Shown: positions 33,469-41,779 of the stretch, in pieces
How the letters are laid out: every line of letters begins with the position of its first letter
How positions within the stretch are numbered: position 1 is the first letter of the stretch
NCBI RefSeq assembly: GCF_048595755.1
Contig: NZ_CP184360.1
Coordinates: 2,604,001 to 2,668,000 of the forward strand
Reading direction: 5' to 3'
Length of the DNA: 64,000 nt
DNA from: Luteococcus sp048595755
GTDB lineage: Bacteria; Actinomycetota; Actinomycetes; Propionibacteriales; Propionibacteriaceae
The notes under the pieces: model-generated
What the model was told of the DNA's origin: nothing
Databases searched by the model: none
What the model saw: only the letters and a program-made list of their open reading frames with translations
Made by a program: the position numbers and the translations under genes

Positions 33469-35020
33469 GCTCTCGCCGCGCATGCAGCGCGCCGCCGCCG
33501 TGGTGCTCGGGGCCATGGGTGCAGTGGGCTGGCAGTCCACCCACTGGTGGCCCACCACCTTCGTCGGCGTTGCCGGGCTCACCTGGCTCTTGCTGTGCAG
33601 CAGGCAGAGCCTGCCGCGTGCTCGCTCGGCCTTCGGCCTGGGGTGGCTCTTCGGCCTGGGGCAGGGCTTGGTGGCGCTGCTGTGGGTGCACGTGATCGGC
33701 TGGTACGTGGTGCCGCCCCTGCTGGCCCTCATGGCCCTGTGGAGCGGTCTGGTGGCGCTGGTCACCGTGGCCGGGGCGCGCCTGACCACGCGCTGGATGC
33801 CGCGGGCGGTGATCGCAGCCTGTGCCTGGTCGCTGGCCGAGTACGGTGCCAGCCGCGTGCCGTTCGGCGGCTTCGGTTGGTTGCGGCTGGCCTACACGCA
33901 GGTCGACTCCCCGCTGGCGGGGTGGTTCCCGGTCCTGGGCGTCGGTGGGGTCTCGCTCGTCGTGGCCCTGCTGGGCAACCTGGTCCTGGGTCTGTTCGTG
34001 TCGCGGGGGCGCGCCCGTTGGTTGGCGGGGGTCGTCTGCCTCGTGCTGGTGGCGGGCGCCCCGGTGGCCGGCCGGACCCCGGCAAGCCCGATCCTCGACC
34101 AGGAACCGGTCTCGGTGGGCGTCGTGCAGGGCAATGTCGATGGTTCGGCCGGTCCGGATGCGATGGGTTATGCACGCTCGGTCACCGACAACCACGTATC
34201 GCAGACGGTGACCCTGATGGCTCGCGCCCGGGCCGGGCTGGATCCTGCGCCCGACTTCGTGCTGTGGCCCGAGAACTCCACCGACGTCGATCCCACCCTC
34301 GACGCACAGACCGCCGGCCTGATCGAACGGGCAGCGGCAGTCTCCGAGCTGCCGATCCTGGTGGGGGCGGTCATGCGGGGTCCCGGCGAGGACGAGCGCC
34401 AGACCAGTGCGCTGTGGCGCACCGTGGACGGTGAGATCACCGCACGCTATGACAAACGAAACCTGGTGCCCTTCGGCGAGTGGATCCCCCTGCGTGACCA
34501 ACTGCTGCCCATCCTGCCCGTCCTGGAACAGGTGGGGGCGCAGTCGGTACCGGGCACTGCGCCGGGCGTGCTCGACGTGCAGCTCAAGGACGGACGTCGC
34601 CTGACCATTGGCGACGTGATCTGCTTCGAGCTGGCGTGGGACTCCACGGTCTACGACACGGTGCAGAACGACGCGACGCTCTTGGTGGTCCAGTCCAACA
34701 ACGGCACCTACACCGGTACCGGGCAGCCCCGGCAGCAGTTCGCGATCACACGGGCGCGTGCCATGGAGCTGCGCCGCGAGATCGTCGTGGCCACCACGAA
34801 CTCCCTGTCTGGACTGGTGCTGCCCGATGGCAGCGTGCAGGCGCGCACCGACGAGGCGACGGCGGCCGCCCGCACCTTCACGGTGCCGCTGCGCGAAGGG
34901 CTCACGCCGGCGGTTCGGGTTGGTCCTGCGGTGGAGCTGGCCGCGGCGCTGGCGGCGGGCGCCGTCCTCGTCGCCGGGCTGCTGAGGGGCCTGCGCCGGC
35001 GCTTCTGGACGGCTGGTTAG
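33452..35020 (+). CDS. lnt: Apolipoprotein N-acyltransferase
   Basis: A 522-residue membrane enzyme that N-acylates the lipid-modified cysteine of lipoproteins. About six N-terminal membrane spans (10-200) and one C-terminal span flank a nitrilase-like domain. The catalytic triad appears as Glu in Leu-Trp-Pro-Glu-Asn-Ser, Lys in Tyr-Asp-Lys-Arg-Asn-Leu-Val-Pro-Phe-Gly-Glu and Cys in Val-Ile-Cys-Phe-Glu. ATG 33452 lies inside the Lrp gene; ATG 33482 is an alternative. It is followed by ppm (53-bp gap). In mycobacteria the two are one fused protein; here they are separate. Several lipoproteins in the window are potential substrates. Confidence 0.93.
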   Translation: MLPQTELSPRMQRAAAVVLGAMGAVGWQSTHWWPTTFVGVAGLTWLLLCSRQSLPRARSAFGLGWLFGLGQGLVALLWVHVIGWYVVPPLLALMALWSGLVALVTVAGARLTTRWMPRAVIAACAWSLAEYGASRVPFGGFGWLRLAYTQVDSPLAGWFPVLGVGGVSLVVALLGNLVLGLFVSRGRARWLAGVVCLVLVAGAPVAGRTPASPILDQEPVSVGVVQGNVDGSAGPDAMGYARSVTDNHVSQTVTLMARARAGLDPAPDFVLWPENSTDVDPTLDAQTAGLIERAAAVSELPILVGAVMRGPGEDERQTSALWRTVDGEITARYDKRNLVPFGEWIPLRDQLLPILPVLEQVGAQSVPGTAPGVLDVQLKDGRRLTIGDVICFELAWDSTVYDTVQNDATLLVVQSNNGTYTGTGQPRQQFAITRARAMELRREIVVATTNSLSGLVLPDGSVQARTDEATAAARTFTVPLREGLTPAVRVGPAVELAAALAAGAVLVAGLLRGLRRRFWTAG

Positions 35021-35073
35021 ACTGGCGAGAACCGCCACACAGCGTGCGTGGCAGAAGACCGATGGGGAGAATC

Positions 35074-35871
35074 ATGGTTGATCGCAGCGAACCCACCGAC
35101 AGGGTGCTGGTGGTGATCCCGACCTACAACGAGGCCGAGAACATCGAGCCGATCGTCGAGCGCCTCCGCAAGGCGGTGCCGGACGCGCACGTCCTGGTGG
35201 CCGATGACAACTCGCCAGACGGCACTGGTGACATCGCCGACCGCCTGCACGAGAAGCATCCCGAGCACGTCCACGTGCTGCATCGCAAGGGCAAGCAGGG
35301 GCTCGGAGCGGCCTACCTGGCCGGTTTCCACTGGGGACTGGACCGGGGTTACAACGTCCTGGTCGAGCACGACGCCGATGGGTCCCACCAGCCCGAGCAG
35401 CTGCCGGCCATCCTCGAGGCGCTGGAGGATGCCGACATGGTCAAGGGTTCGCGCTACGTCAAGGGCGGTTCGGTGGTCAACTGGCCCACCAGCCGCCTGC
35501 TGATCAGCCGAGGCGGGTCGCTGTGGACCAGGTTGTGCACCGGAATGAACGTCAAGGACATCACGGGCGGTTTCAACGCCTTCCGCGCCTCCACCCTGCG
35601 CGCCATCGACCTGGACGAGATCGCCAGTGCCGGATACTGCTTCCAGCTGGACCTGGCCTGGCGCGTGGCCAAGGCGGGCTTGAAGATCGTCGAGGTGCCG
35701 ATCCAGTTCATCGAGCGCGAGCACGGTGAGTCCAAGATGAGCAAGGACATCGTCACCGAGGCCCTGATCCGCACCACCCTGTGGGGTGCGGAGTACCGGG
35801 CCGGGCAGCTCAAGGATCTGGCGATCAAGGGCCGCGACCAGCTGCAGCAGAAGCTGGACAAGGGCGCCTGA
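35074..35871 (+). CDS. ppm: Polyprenol monophosphomannose synthase
   Basis: A 265-residue GT2-family glycosyltransferase. It has Val-Val-Ile-Pro-Thr-Tyr-Asn-Glu-Ala-Glu-Asn-Ile near the N-terminus, Val-Ala-Asp-Asp-Asn-Ser-Pro-Asp-Gly-Thr, the metal-binding His-Asp-Ala-Asp-Gly-Ser-His-Gln-Pro (DxD) and the DPM1-like Val-Lys-Gly-Ser-Arg-Tyr-Val-Lys-Gly-Gly. It makes polyprenyl-phosphate-mannose from GDP-mannose for mannosylation of lipoglycans and proteins. It has no C-terminal membrane domain, so it is of the cytosolic type. ATG 35074 follows GGGGAG. It is downstream of lnt and 2 bp upstream of fxsA. Confidence 0.92.
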   Translation: MVDRSEPTDRVLVVIPTYNEAENIEPIVERLRKAVPDAHVLVADDNSPDGTGDIADRLHEKHPEHVHVLHRKGKQGLGAAYLAGFHWGLDRGYNVLVEHDADGSHQPEQLPAILEALEDADMVKGSRYVKGGSVVNWPTSRLLISRGGSLWTRLCTGMNVKDITGGFNAFRASTLRAIDLDEIASAGYCFQLDLAWRVAKAGLKIVEVPIQFIEREHGESKMSKDIVTEALIRTTLWGAEYRAGQLKDLAIKGRDQLQQKLDKGA

Positions 35872-35873
35872 GC

Positions 35874-36419
35874 GTGGCTGCTGCGCGTCGCAAAGGTTGG
35901 CTGGGCCCGCTGTTGGTGGCCGTGCTGGTGGCGGTCCCCATCCTCGAGGTCTGGATCCTGATCCGGGTCGGACGGGTGATCGGTGGGCTGCCCACCATCG
36001 CGATCCTGGTGCTTGAGGCACTGTTCGGCGCCTGGTTGATGCGACGGGAGGGTTCTCGCGCCTGGCACGCCCTGAAACAGACGTTGGCCTCGGGCCGGGC
36101 GCCCGCGACGGAACTGACCGATGCGGCCTTGGTGCTGGCTGGCGGCCTGTTCCTGATGCTGCCCGGCTTCGTCACCGACATTTTCGGTTTCGTCTTCCTG
36201 CTGCCCTGGACCCGTCCCCTGGCGCGGCGCATCGTGGAGGCCTTCGCCAGCCGCCAGGTGGCGCGACACGGTCTGGATCCCGACCTGCTGCGTGCCCGCA
36301 GTGATCCCGGCATGACCATCGATGGCGAGGTGGTGGGGGAGGGCAATGGGTCCCACGCGAAGTCTCGCCCCGAGGACGACGACCAGGACCCTCCGGCCAT
36401 CACCGGTCAGGTGATCTGA
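35874..36419 (+). CDS. fxsA: FxsA family membrane protein
   Basis: A 181-residue protein from GTG 35874, 2 nt after the ppm stop. Three to four membrane spans (about 8-25, 30-50 and 72-105) include the family pattern Pro-Ile-Leu-Glu-Val-Trp-Ile-Leu, Gly-Ala-Trp-Leu-Met-Arg-Arg-Glu-Gly and Leu-Met-Leu-Pro-Gly-Phe-Val-Thr-Asp. An acidic C-terminal tail follows. FxsA (PF04186) is a cytoplasmic-membrane protein linked in E. coli to phage F exclusion; its normal role is unclear. It is the last gene of the lrp-lnt-ppm-fxsA run. Confidence 0.9.
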   Translation: MAAARRKGWLGPLLVAVLVAVPILEVWILIRVGRVIGGLPTIAILVLEALFGAWLMRREGSRAWHALKQTLASGRAPATELTDAALVLAGGLFLMLPGFVTDIFGFVFLLPWTRPLARRIVEAFASRQVARHGLDPDLLRARSDPGMTIDGEVVGEGNGSHAKSRPEDDDQDPPAITGQVI

Positions 36420-36507
36420 CCCCGCTGTGGTCTGACTGCGCTGTGATCTGACGCTGTGTGGAACGACTCCGCTGTGGAATGACAGCGACTCCGCTGTGGA
36501 ATGACAG
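36416..36507. repeat. Degenerate tandem repeats ending in a perfect 22-bp duplication
   Basis: A 22-bp unit (CGACTCCGCTGTGGAATGAC plus AG) occurs twice in tandem at 36464-36485 and 36486-36507. Upstream, 36416-36463 holds three shorter copies built on CGCTGTG-n-TCTGAC. The array lies between the fxsA stop and the terminator hairpin. Confidence 0.75.
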
Positions 36508-36542
36508 GAGGCCAGCCGCCCTGACGGGCGCTGGCCTCCTGT
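36504..36542. terminator. Convergent terminator fxsA / rbpA
   Basis: ACAGGAGGCCAGC and GCTGGCCTCCTGT form a 13-bp perfect stem. It lies between fxsA (rightward) and rbpA (leftward). Confidence 0.8.
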
Positions 36543-36580
36543 TGGTTCGCCCGCCGGAGCGAGCGGTCAACCGTGATCGA

Positions 36581-36913
36581 TCACTGGTCCTTGCGCAGCA
36601 GTTCCAACCGCTCCTCGAGGAGCACTTCGAGTTCCTTGATGCTGCGGCGTTCACGCAGCATGTCCCAGTGGGTGCGCACCGGCTTGGTCGCCTTCTCCTC
36701 GGGCTGGGTGCCGTCGCTGCGCAGGCTGTTGCTGCCGCACCGCGGGCACTCCCATTCGGTGGGGAGCTCCGCCTCCATGGCGAAGGTGACTTCGTAGTGG
36801 TGCTCGTTGGCGCAGTCGAAACCGATCGTCTGCCGCGCGGCGAACTCGATGCCTTCCTCGTCCTCGAAGCTCTTCGCCCCAAGGCCCATGCCTCTCAGTG
36901 CCCGGTCTGCCAT
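36581..36913 (-). CDS. rbpA: RNA polymerase-binding protein RbpA
   Basis: A 110-residue protein. It has the start Met-Ala-Asp-Arg-Ala-Leu-Arg-Gly-Met-Gly, Cys-Ala-Asn-Glu-His and Cys-Pro-Arg-Cys-Gly zinc-type cysteines, Lys-Pro-Val-Arg-Thr-His-Trp-Asp-Met-Leu and a C-terminal sigma-interacting helix (Glu-Arg-Leu-Glu-Leu-Leu-Arg). RbpA is an actinobacterial factor that binds RNA polymerase and sigma A and stabilises open complexes. It is monocistronic; its upstream region separates it from the glycerophosphodiesterase gene. Its presence confirms the phylum. Confidence 0.96.
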   Translation of the reverse strand: MADRALRGMGLGAKSFEDEEGIEFAARQTIGFDCANEHHYEVTFAMEAELPTEWECPRCGSNSLRSDGTQPEEKATKPVRTHWDMLRERRSIKELEVLLEERLELLRKDQ

Positions 36914-36994
36914 GGTCCGTCCCTCCTTGTCGCCCCGAAACTCGCTGTCCTGGCGAAATTCGCGCCCCGATGCTCGGGGTGGTCCATCCCCTGT

Positions 36995-37822
36995 TCAACG
37001 TGTGGGGCGTGTGTTTTGTTCCCCAGCAGGCCCGGGCAACCCGTGCCACAGCCCACGATCTATCAGAACCTGCTTCAGTACGTCGATGGCGTCGGTGACG
37101 ATGCCATCCACTCCCAAGTCGATCAGTTCATGCATCTGTGCGGGATCATTGATCGTCCACACGTGCACCACCTTGCCACGTCTGTGGGCCGCGTCAAGGA
37201 GCCAAGGCGTCAGCAGCTGCACTCGGCGGCCCCGAACCAAGTGGCTGGTGGGCATCTGCAGGGCGAGTCCGGGGCTCGCCAGCAGACGGGGGAGCACCGG
37301 CACCCGTGCGGTCCAGGCCACACCCACCGGGCCCACCGCCGTCGGTACGCGGCCGGCACTGAGCCGCCTGAACCGGGCCAAGCGCCGCTGTCCGAAGGAA
37401 CCCACGCACACCCGGTCCTCAGCCCGGTGGCGCCGCAACGTCTCCGCCAGGGGCTCGACCGCGCCGGGAGCCTTGATGTCGATGTTCACACAGGCGTGCG
37501 GGAAGGACTCGAGCACTTCGTCCAGGGTGGGGACCGGGTCGATCCCGTGCACCCGGGCGGTGCGCACCTGGGCGAGACTGAGCTCCGAGACATGACCGCT
37601 CCCGTCGGTGACACGGTCCAGGACCGAGTCGTGGAAGGCAATGAGAGCACCGTCGCGGGTGGCGTGCACATCGGTCTCCAGATGGGTGTAACCCAGGGCC
37701 AGTGCCTGTTCGAAGGCGTGCAGCGTGTTCTCCCGGCCCGCGTTCTGCGGCAGCAGGGCCCCACCTCTGTGGGCCAACGCCGTGAAGCCTTGCTGGAAGT
37801 AGGGGAGGTTCCTCGCGTGCAT
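36995..37822 (-). CDS. Glycerophosphodiester phosphodiesterase
   Basis: A 275-residue GDPD-family protein. It has Ala-His-Arg-Gly-Gly at the N-terminus, Glu-Asn-Thr, Leu-Glu-Thr-Asp-Val-His-Ala-Thr-Arg-Asp-Gly and His-Asp metal/catalytic motifs. The C-terminal Val-His-Val-Trp-Thr-Ile-Asn-Asp and Leu-Gly-Val-Asp-Gly-Ile-Val-Thr-Asp are typical. It cleaves glycerophosphodiesters to glycerol-3-phosphate and an alcohol. No signal peptide, so probably cytoplasmic. ATG 37822 has TAGTCT 7 nt upstream. An upstream start at 37846 has no ribosome site. Confidence 0.92.
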   Translation of the reverse strand: MHARNLPYFQQGFTALAHRGGALLPQNAGRENTLHAFEQALALGYTHLETDVHATRDGALIAFHDSVLDRVTDGSGHVSELSLAQVRTARVHGIDPVPTLDEVLESFPHACVNIDIKAPGAVEPLAETLRRHRAEDRVCVGSFGQRRLARFRRLSAGRVPTAVGPVGVAWTARVPVLPRLLASPGLALQMPTSHLVRGRRVQLLTPWLLDAAHRRGKVVHVWTINDPAQMHELIDLGVDGIVTDAIDVLKQVLIDRGLWHGLPGPAGEQNTRPTR

Positions 37823-37914
37823 GCGGCTCAGACTAGCGAGGGGCACGTCACCCGAGCCCTGGACCGGTCAGCCCCTGCCCGATCAAACCCGTGCCCGATC
37901 AAGCACTGCAGCGG

Positions 37915-38433
37915 TCACCGCTGGACGTAGGGAAGCTTCTCCAGCTGGACGACGATGCCTGCCGGCAGCCAGTCGGGCAGGCCGTACCAGATCGCGATGC
38001 CGTACCAGGTCACCAGGATGCCCAGGACGCACAGCACCGTGAAGACCCGCTTCCAGCGTGTCGGCAGCGCCTGGAAACGATCGAAGAAGCGCTTGAACCA
38101 CAGCATCACGTTGTGGGCCCAGGTGAACTCACTGGAGAGCACCACCAGACCCAGCATGAACAGCGGGATTCCGCCGGGGCCCGGAAGCCAGCCGGTCAGG
38201 GCGGCCCCGAGCATCATCAGGCCGCCGACGAAGCCCACTCCGATCCGGTACCAGAACAGGGCGACGGGGTTGGCTCGAATCCTCTCCCGCCAGGCCCATC
38301 GCTCCCGGGGCCACTGCCTCTCGGCGCCGTCGATCGGATCGAAGTCGGAGCCCAGGTCCACCGGGATCGCATCACCCGCCACGTCATCGACCGACCGGTG
38401 TGGTGTCGGCTGGTCGTCACGTTCGGTGTGCAT
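37915..38433 (-). CDS. TIGR02611-type (PGPGW) transmembrane protein
   Basis: A 172-residue protein with a hydrophilic N-terminal third (1-55) and four membrane segments. The first pair is joined by Gly-Trp-Leu-Pro-Gly-Pro-Gly-Gly-Ile-Pro, the hallmark of the family. The function of this actinobacterial family is unknown. The start ATG 38433 has no clear ribosome site. It is divergent from pdxY. Confidence 0.85.
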   Translation of the reverse strand: MHTERDDQPTPHRSVDDVAGDAIPVDLGSDFDPIDGAERQWPRERWAWRERIRANPVALFWYRIGVGFVGGLMMLGAALTGWLPGPGGIPLFMLGLVVLSSEFTWAHNVMLWFKRFFDRFQALPTRWKRVFTVLCVLGILVTWYGIAIWYGLPDWLPAGIVVQLEKLPYVQR

Positions 38434-38609
38434 TGCACCAGATTGCCAGAGGGGAGAGTCGCCCCCCAACAGTCCTGGGGCGGATCAGGGTCCGACCATG
38501 GTCGCAAAGACACTCGACCAAACCCCTCCCGAGTGACACGTGCGTCCCAATCGGATCAAACTGGCCGCAAGTCACACGGTGCCGGGGCGACGAGTGGCAG
38601 TATTGGCGG

Positions 38610-39464
38610 GTGAGCACGATCCTCTCCATCCAGTCAGCCGTGGCCTACGGGCACGCGGGAAATTCAGCCGCGGTCTTTCCGCTCCAGCGGATGGGGGTGG
38701 AGGTCTGGCCGGTCCTGACGGTGACCTTCAGCAACCACACGGGCTACGGAGCCTGGCGCGGCCCCCTGGTGGCGGCCGACGACGTCCGCGAGGTCGTGCA
38801 CGGGATCGACGATCGTGGGGTGCTGGGCCAGGCCGACGCCCTGCTCACCGGCTACCAGGGCAGCCCCGAGGTGGCGGCCGTCATCCTGGAGGCCGCCGAG
38901 CTGGTCAAGCAGCGCAATCCGAAGGCCGTCTACTGCTGTGACCCCGTGATGGGTGACGTGGGCCGAGGCTTCTTCTGTCTGCCGGGCATCCCCGAGCTGA
39001 TGCGCGACCAGGTCGTGCCGCGCTGTGACGTGGTCACCCCGAATCTGTTCGAACTCGAATTCCTGGTGGGCCGCGAGACCACCTCGATCCCCGACGTCAT
39101 CGAGGCGGCCCACTCCCTGCGAGCCCGCGGGCCCGAGACCGTGTTGGTGACCTCGGTGACCGCCGCGGGCGGTCCCGACGACGTGATGCGCATGATCGCG
39201 GTGAACGGTGAGGGAGCCTGGCAGGTGGAGACCCCGATGATCGACCGCGTCTTCACCGGCTCGGGTGACATCACCACGGCCATGTTCCTGGCCCACCTGC
39301 TGCAGACGGGCTCCGCGGAGCGGGCACTCTCGGCGACCGCCTCCATCGTCTACTCGGTGCTTCGCGAGACCGCCGACCTCGACCAGCGGGAGTTGGCACT
39401 GGTGAAGGCGCAGGATTTCGTCGTCAATCCCAAGCACACCTTCACGGCCAGCCAGATTGCCTGA
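38610..39464 (+). CDS. pdxY: Pyridoxal kinase
   Basis: A 284-residue ribokinase-superfamily enzyme phosphorylating pyridoxal (B6 salvage). It has Ser-Ala-Val-Ala-Tyr-Gly-His-Ala-Gly-Asn-Ser at the start, Leu-Thr-Gly-Tyr, Asp-Pro-Val-Met-Gly-Asp, Thr-Pro-Asn-Leu-Phe-Glu-Leu-Glu and the catalytic Gly-Ser-Gly-Asp (Thr-Gly-Ser-Gly-Asp-Ile-Thr-Thr). GTG 38610 lies exactly 6 nt after CAGTAT, suggesting a leaderless mRNA. Its end overlaps the next gene by 8 bp. PLP is used by trpB and metY in this window. Confidence 0.92.
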   Translation: MSTILSIQSAVAYGHAGNSAAVFPLQRMGVEVWPVLTVTFSNHTGYGAWRGPLVAADDVREVVHGIDDRGVLGQADALLTGYQGSPEVAAVILEAAELVKQRNPKAVYCCDPVMGDVGRGFFCLPGIPELMRDQVVPRCDVVTPNLFELEFLVGRETTSIPDVIEAAHSLRARGPETVLVTSVTAAGGPDDVMRMIAVNGEGAWQVETPMIDRVFTGSGDITTAMFLAHLLQTGSAERALSATASIVYSVLRETADLDQRELALVKAQDFVVNPKHTFTASQIA

Positions 39465-40020
39465 CCCACGGCCCGTTCCCGAGCCGCCACGGTGGCCCGG
39501 TCACGCGGTGCTGCAGGTGCCAGTCCTCCCGCTGGAGGATTTCGTACGCCGACGCACCCTGCACCACGACGACGGCTTCCTGGGGCATTCCGAGGTGGTG
39601 GGGGAGAGCTTCGTGCACGCGCACGTGACCCTCCTCGGCCCCTTCGACGCCGTGCCCGACCAGACGAAGGTCGGTGCCGTGCTGCGCGGGGTACGGGCCT
39701 TCGACTACCGGCTCGCAGAGCTCGACGTCTTTCCCAATGGCATCATCCATGCCGTGCCGAGCCCCTCGGAGGGCTTCAGCTCGCTCACCACGGCCTTGCG
39801 CACGGCCTTTCCAGCGGTCTTGCCCTACCGCGGACAGTTCCCGGTACGGCCCCACGTCACGCTGGAGGCGCTCTCCGAGCAGGTGACGCTGGCCAAGGTG
39901 CGGGAATGGACCAGCCGGGTGCTGCCCACATCCGCGACCGCCGAGGCCGTCGACCTCGTCTGGTACGAATCAGGCAACACCCGGCTGGTTCAGCGCTGGC
40001 GTCTGGCTAACCCCGGTTGA
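39457..40020 (+). CDS. 2'-5' RNA ligase family protein (2H phosphoesterase)
   Basis: A 187-residue protein with the two His-x-Thr motifs of the 2H superfamily: His-Val-Thr-Leu-Leu-Gly-Pro-Phe near residue 57 and His-Val-Thr-Leu-Glu near residue 134. Members act on 2'-5' or cyclic phosphodiesters; the cellular substrate is unknown. The TTG start at 39457 gives an 8-bp overlap with pdxY but is not certain; a later GTG is possible. It is co-transcribed with pdxY. Confidence 0.8.
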   Translation: MPDPRPVPEPPRWPGHAVLQVPVLPLEDFVRRRTLHHDDGFLGHSEVVGESFVHAHVTLLGPFDAVPDQTKVGAVLRGVRAFDYRLAELDVFPNGIIHAVPSPSEGFSSLTTALRTAFPAVLPYRGQFPVRPHVTLEALSEQVTLAKVREWTSRVLPTSATAEAVDLVWYESGNTRLVQRWRLANPG

Positions 40021-40041
40021 GGGTCGGCGTGCCGGTTCAGC

Positions 40042-41571
40042 TCACTCGTGGAAGACCTCGATGTGGGCGCCGAGCTTGTTCAGGCGCATCGGGAGATCCT
40101 CGTAACCGCGATTGATGACATAGACGTCGCGCAGCACGGTCTCGCCGCGAGCGGCCAGGGCCGCGAGCAGCAGGCACACCGCCGGACGCAGCGCCGGAGG
40201 GCAGACCAGGTCACGGCCACGCCAACGGGTCGGACCGGCCACGATCAGTCGGTGCGGATCCAGCAGCTGGACGCTTGCCCCCAGCTTGTTCAGCTCGAGC
40301 AGGTGGATGGCGCGGTTCTCGTAGACCCAGTCGTGGACCATCGTCGATCCCTCGGCCACGGCGGCAATCACTGCGAAGAAGGGCAGGTTGTCGATGTTGA
40401 GGCCCGGGAAGGGCAGGGGATGGATCTTGTCCTGGGCGGCGCGCAGCTGGGAGGGATGCACCGTGATGTCCACCAGTCGGGTGAACTGGTTGCGGCTGGG
40501 GTACTCCTCGCTCAGCGTGTACTTCAGCCCCATCTCCTCGAGCACGGCCAGCTCGATCTCGAGGAACTCGATCGGGCAGCGCGTGATGGTCAACTCGCTG
40601 TCGGTCACGATGGCGGCGGTCAGCAGGCTCATCGCCTCGATCGGGTCCTCGCTGATGTCATACTCCACGTCCTGCTCGATCCGGTCGACGCCGGTGATGC
40701 GCAGGGTGGTGGTGCCGATGCCCTCGATCTTGACGCCCAGCATCTGGAGGAAGACGCACACGTCCTGGACCATGTAGTTGGGCGAGGCATTGCGCAGCAC
40801 GGTGACGCCCGGGGTCTGGGCGGCGGCCAGCAGTGCGTTCTCGGTGACGGTGTCACCGCGCTCGGTCAGGGTGATCCGACGCTCCTGCTTCACGCGGTCC
40901 TGCTCCACCCTGGCCTGGTAGTAGCCCTCGGTGGCCTCCACCTCGAGCCCGAAGGGGCGCAGCACCTGCAGGTGGGGTTCGATGGTGCGGGCACCCAGGT
41001 TGCAGCCACCGGCATAGGGCAGGCGGAAGTCGTGGTACTGGTGCAGCAGGGGCCCCAGGAACATGATGATGCTGCGCGTGCGGCGGGCCGCCTCGACGTC
41101 CATCGCCGCCAGGTCGAGCTCATCGGGGCGGCGCAGGGTCAGATCGGTGTGGTCGTCATTCCAGGTGGCCTCGACGCCGATGCTGGTGAGCACCTCGAGC
41201 AGACGGTTGACCTCCTCGATGCGGGCGATGCCACGAAGCACGGTCTTGCCCCGGTTGAGCAGGGATCCGCACAACAGGGCCACCGCGGCGTTCTTGCTGG
41301 ATCGCACCTCGATCGAACCCTGGAGCTTCTCGCCACCCTTGATCCGGAAGTTCATCGTGCCGCCGCTGGCCGGCGTGATCAGGGGCGACTCGAGAGCCTC
41401 GGCGATGCGATTGATCATCTCGAGGCTCAGGTTCTGGTTGCCGGCCTCGATGCGATGCACGGCGCTCTGGGAAGTGTTCAACACGTCGGCAAGCTGGTTC
41501 TGGGTCAGTCCGCGCTGCTTGCGCGCGTCCCGGATCAGTCGGCCGATGGAAGCAGGAGTCGTTTCAGTCAC
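40042..41571 (-). CDS. murA: UDP-GlcNAc 1-carboxyvinyltransferase with N-terminal HTH domain
   Basis: A 509-residue fusion. Residues about 5-60 are an XRE-type helix-turn-helix (Leu-Thr-Gln-Asn-Gln-Leu-Ala-Asp-Val-Leu; Ser-Gln-Ser-Ala-Val-His-Arg-Ile-Glu-Ala-Gly). Residues about 73-509 are a complete MurA: Ser-Lys-Asn-Ala-Ala near the substrate Lys, the active-site Cys in Gly-Gly-Cys-Asn-Leu-Gly-Ala-Arg, and Pro-x-x-Pro-Gly-Leu. MurA commits UDP-GlcNAc to peptidoglycan by adding enolpyruvate. The HTH suggests DNA binding or self-regulation. It stands alone with no murein genes beside it. Confidence 0.92.
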   Translation of the reverse strand: MTETTPASIGRLIRDARKQRGLTQNQLADVLNTSQSAVHRIEAGNQNLSLEMINRIAEALESPLITPASGGTMNFRIKGGEKLQGSIEVRSSKNAAVALLCGSLLNRGKTVLRGIARIEEVNRLLEVLTSIGVEATWNDDHTDLTLRRPDELDLAAMDVEAARRTRSIIMFLGPLLHQYHDFRLPYAGGCNLGARTIEPHLQVLRPFGLEVEATEGYYQARVEQDRVKQERRITLTERGDTVTENALLAAAQTPGVTVLRNASPNYMVQDVCVFLQMLGVKIEGIGTTTLRITGVDRIEQDVEYDISEDPIEAMSLLTAAIVTDSELTITRCPIEFLEIELAVLEEMGLKYTLSEEYPSRNQFTRLVDITVHPSQLRAAQDKIHPLPFPGLNIDNLPFFAVIAAVAEGSTMVHDWVYENRAIHLLELNKLGASVQLLDPHRLIVAGPTRWRGRDLVCPPALRPAVCLLLAALAARGETVLRDVYVINRGYEDLPMRLNKLGAHIEVFHE

Positions 41572-41658
41572 GTTGGGAAGGATAACTCACAGTTGAGATA
41601 TCCCAAGATGAACGCACAGGGACCCCTCAGATCTATGACCATCATCTCGCCGTGCACT

Positions 41659-41680
41659 GTTCATCTTCAGGTCCCCTACA
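41659..41680 (+). promoter_or_regulatory. Putative PHO box upstream of alkaline phosphatase
   Basis: Two adjacent 11-nt direct-repeat units, GTTCATCTTCA and GGTCCCCTACA, resemble actinobacterial PhoP sites built from GTTCAnnnnnn/GGTCAnnnnnn repeats. They lie 121 bp before the gene, so phosphate-starvation control is plausible. Confidence 0.45.
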
Positions 41681-41779
41681 GGCCCCCGGCTCGCGAACCA
41701 GTGACCCTAGCGTCGCGAGTGCACGCGCTGACAGCCCCGTAGGAGGCCCGCGCGGCTCCCCACCCCGCTCGAGACAGGC

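Noticed and set aside
40048..41742. Long rightward ORF (564 codons) opposite murA
   Set aside because: It is the GC-frame shadow of murA, with low-complexity Gln/His/Gly-rich content and no domain; the murA frame carries all catalytic motifs.
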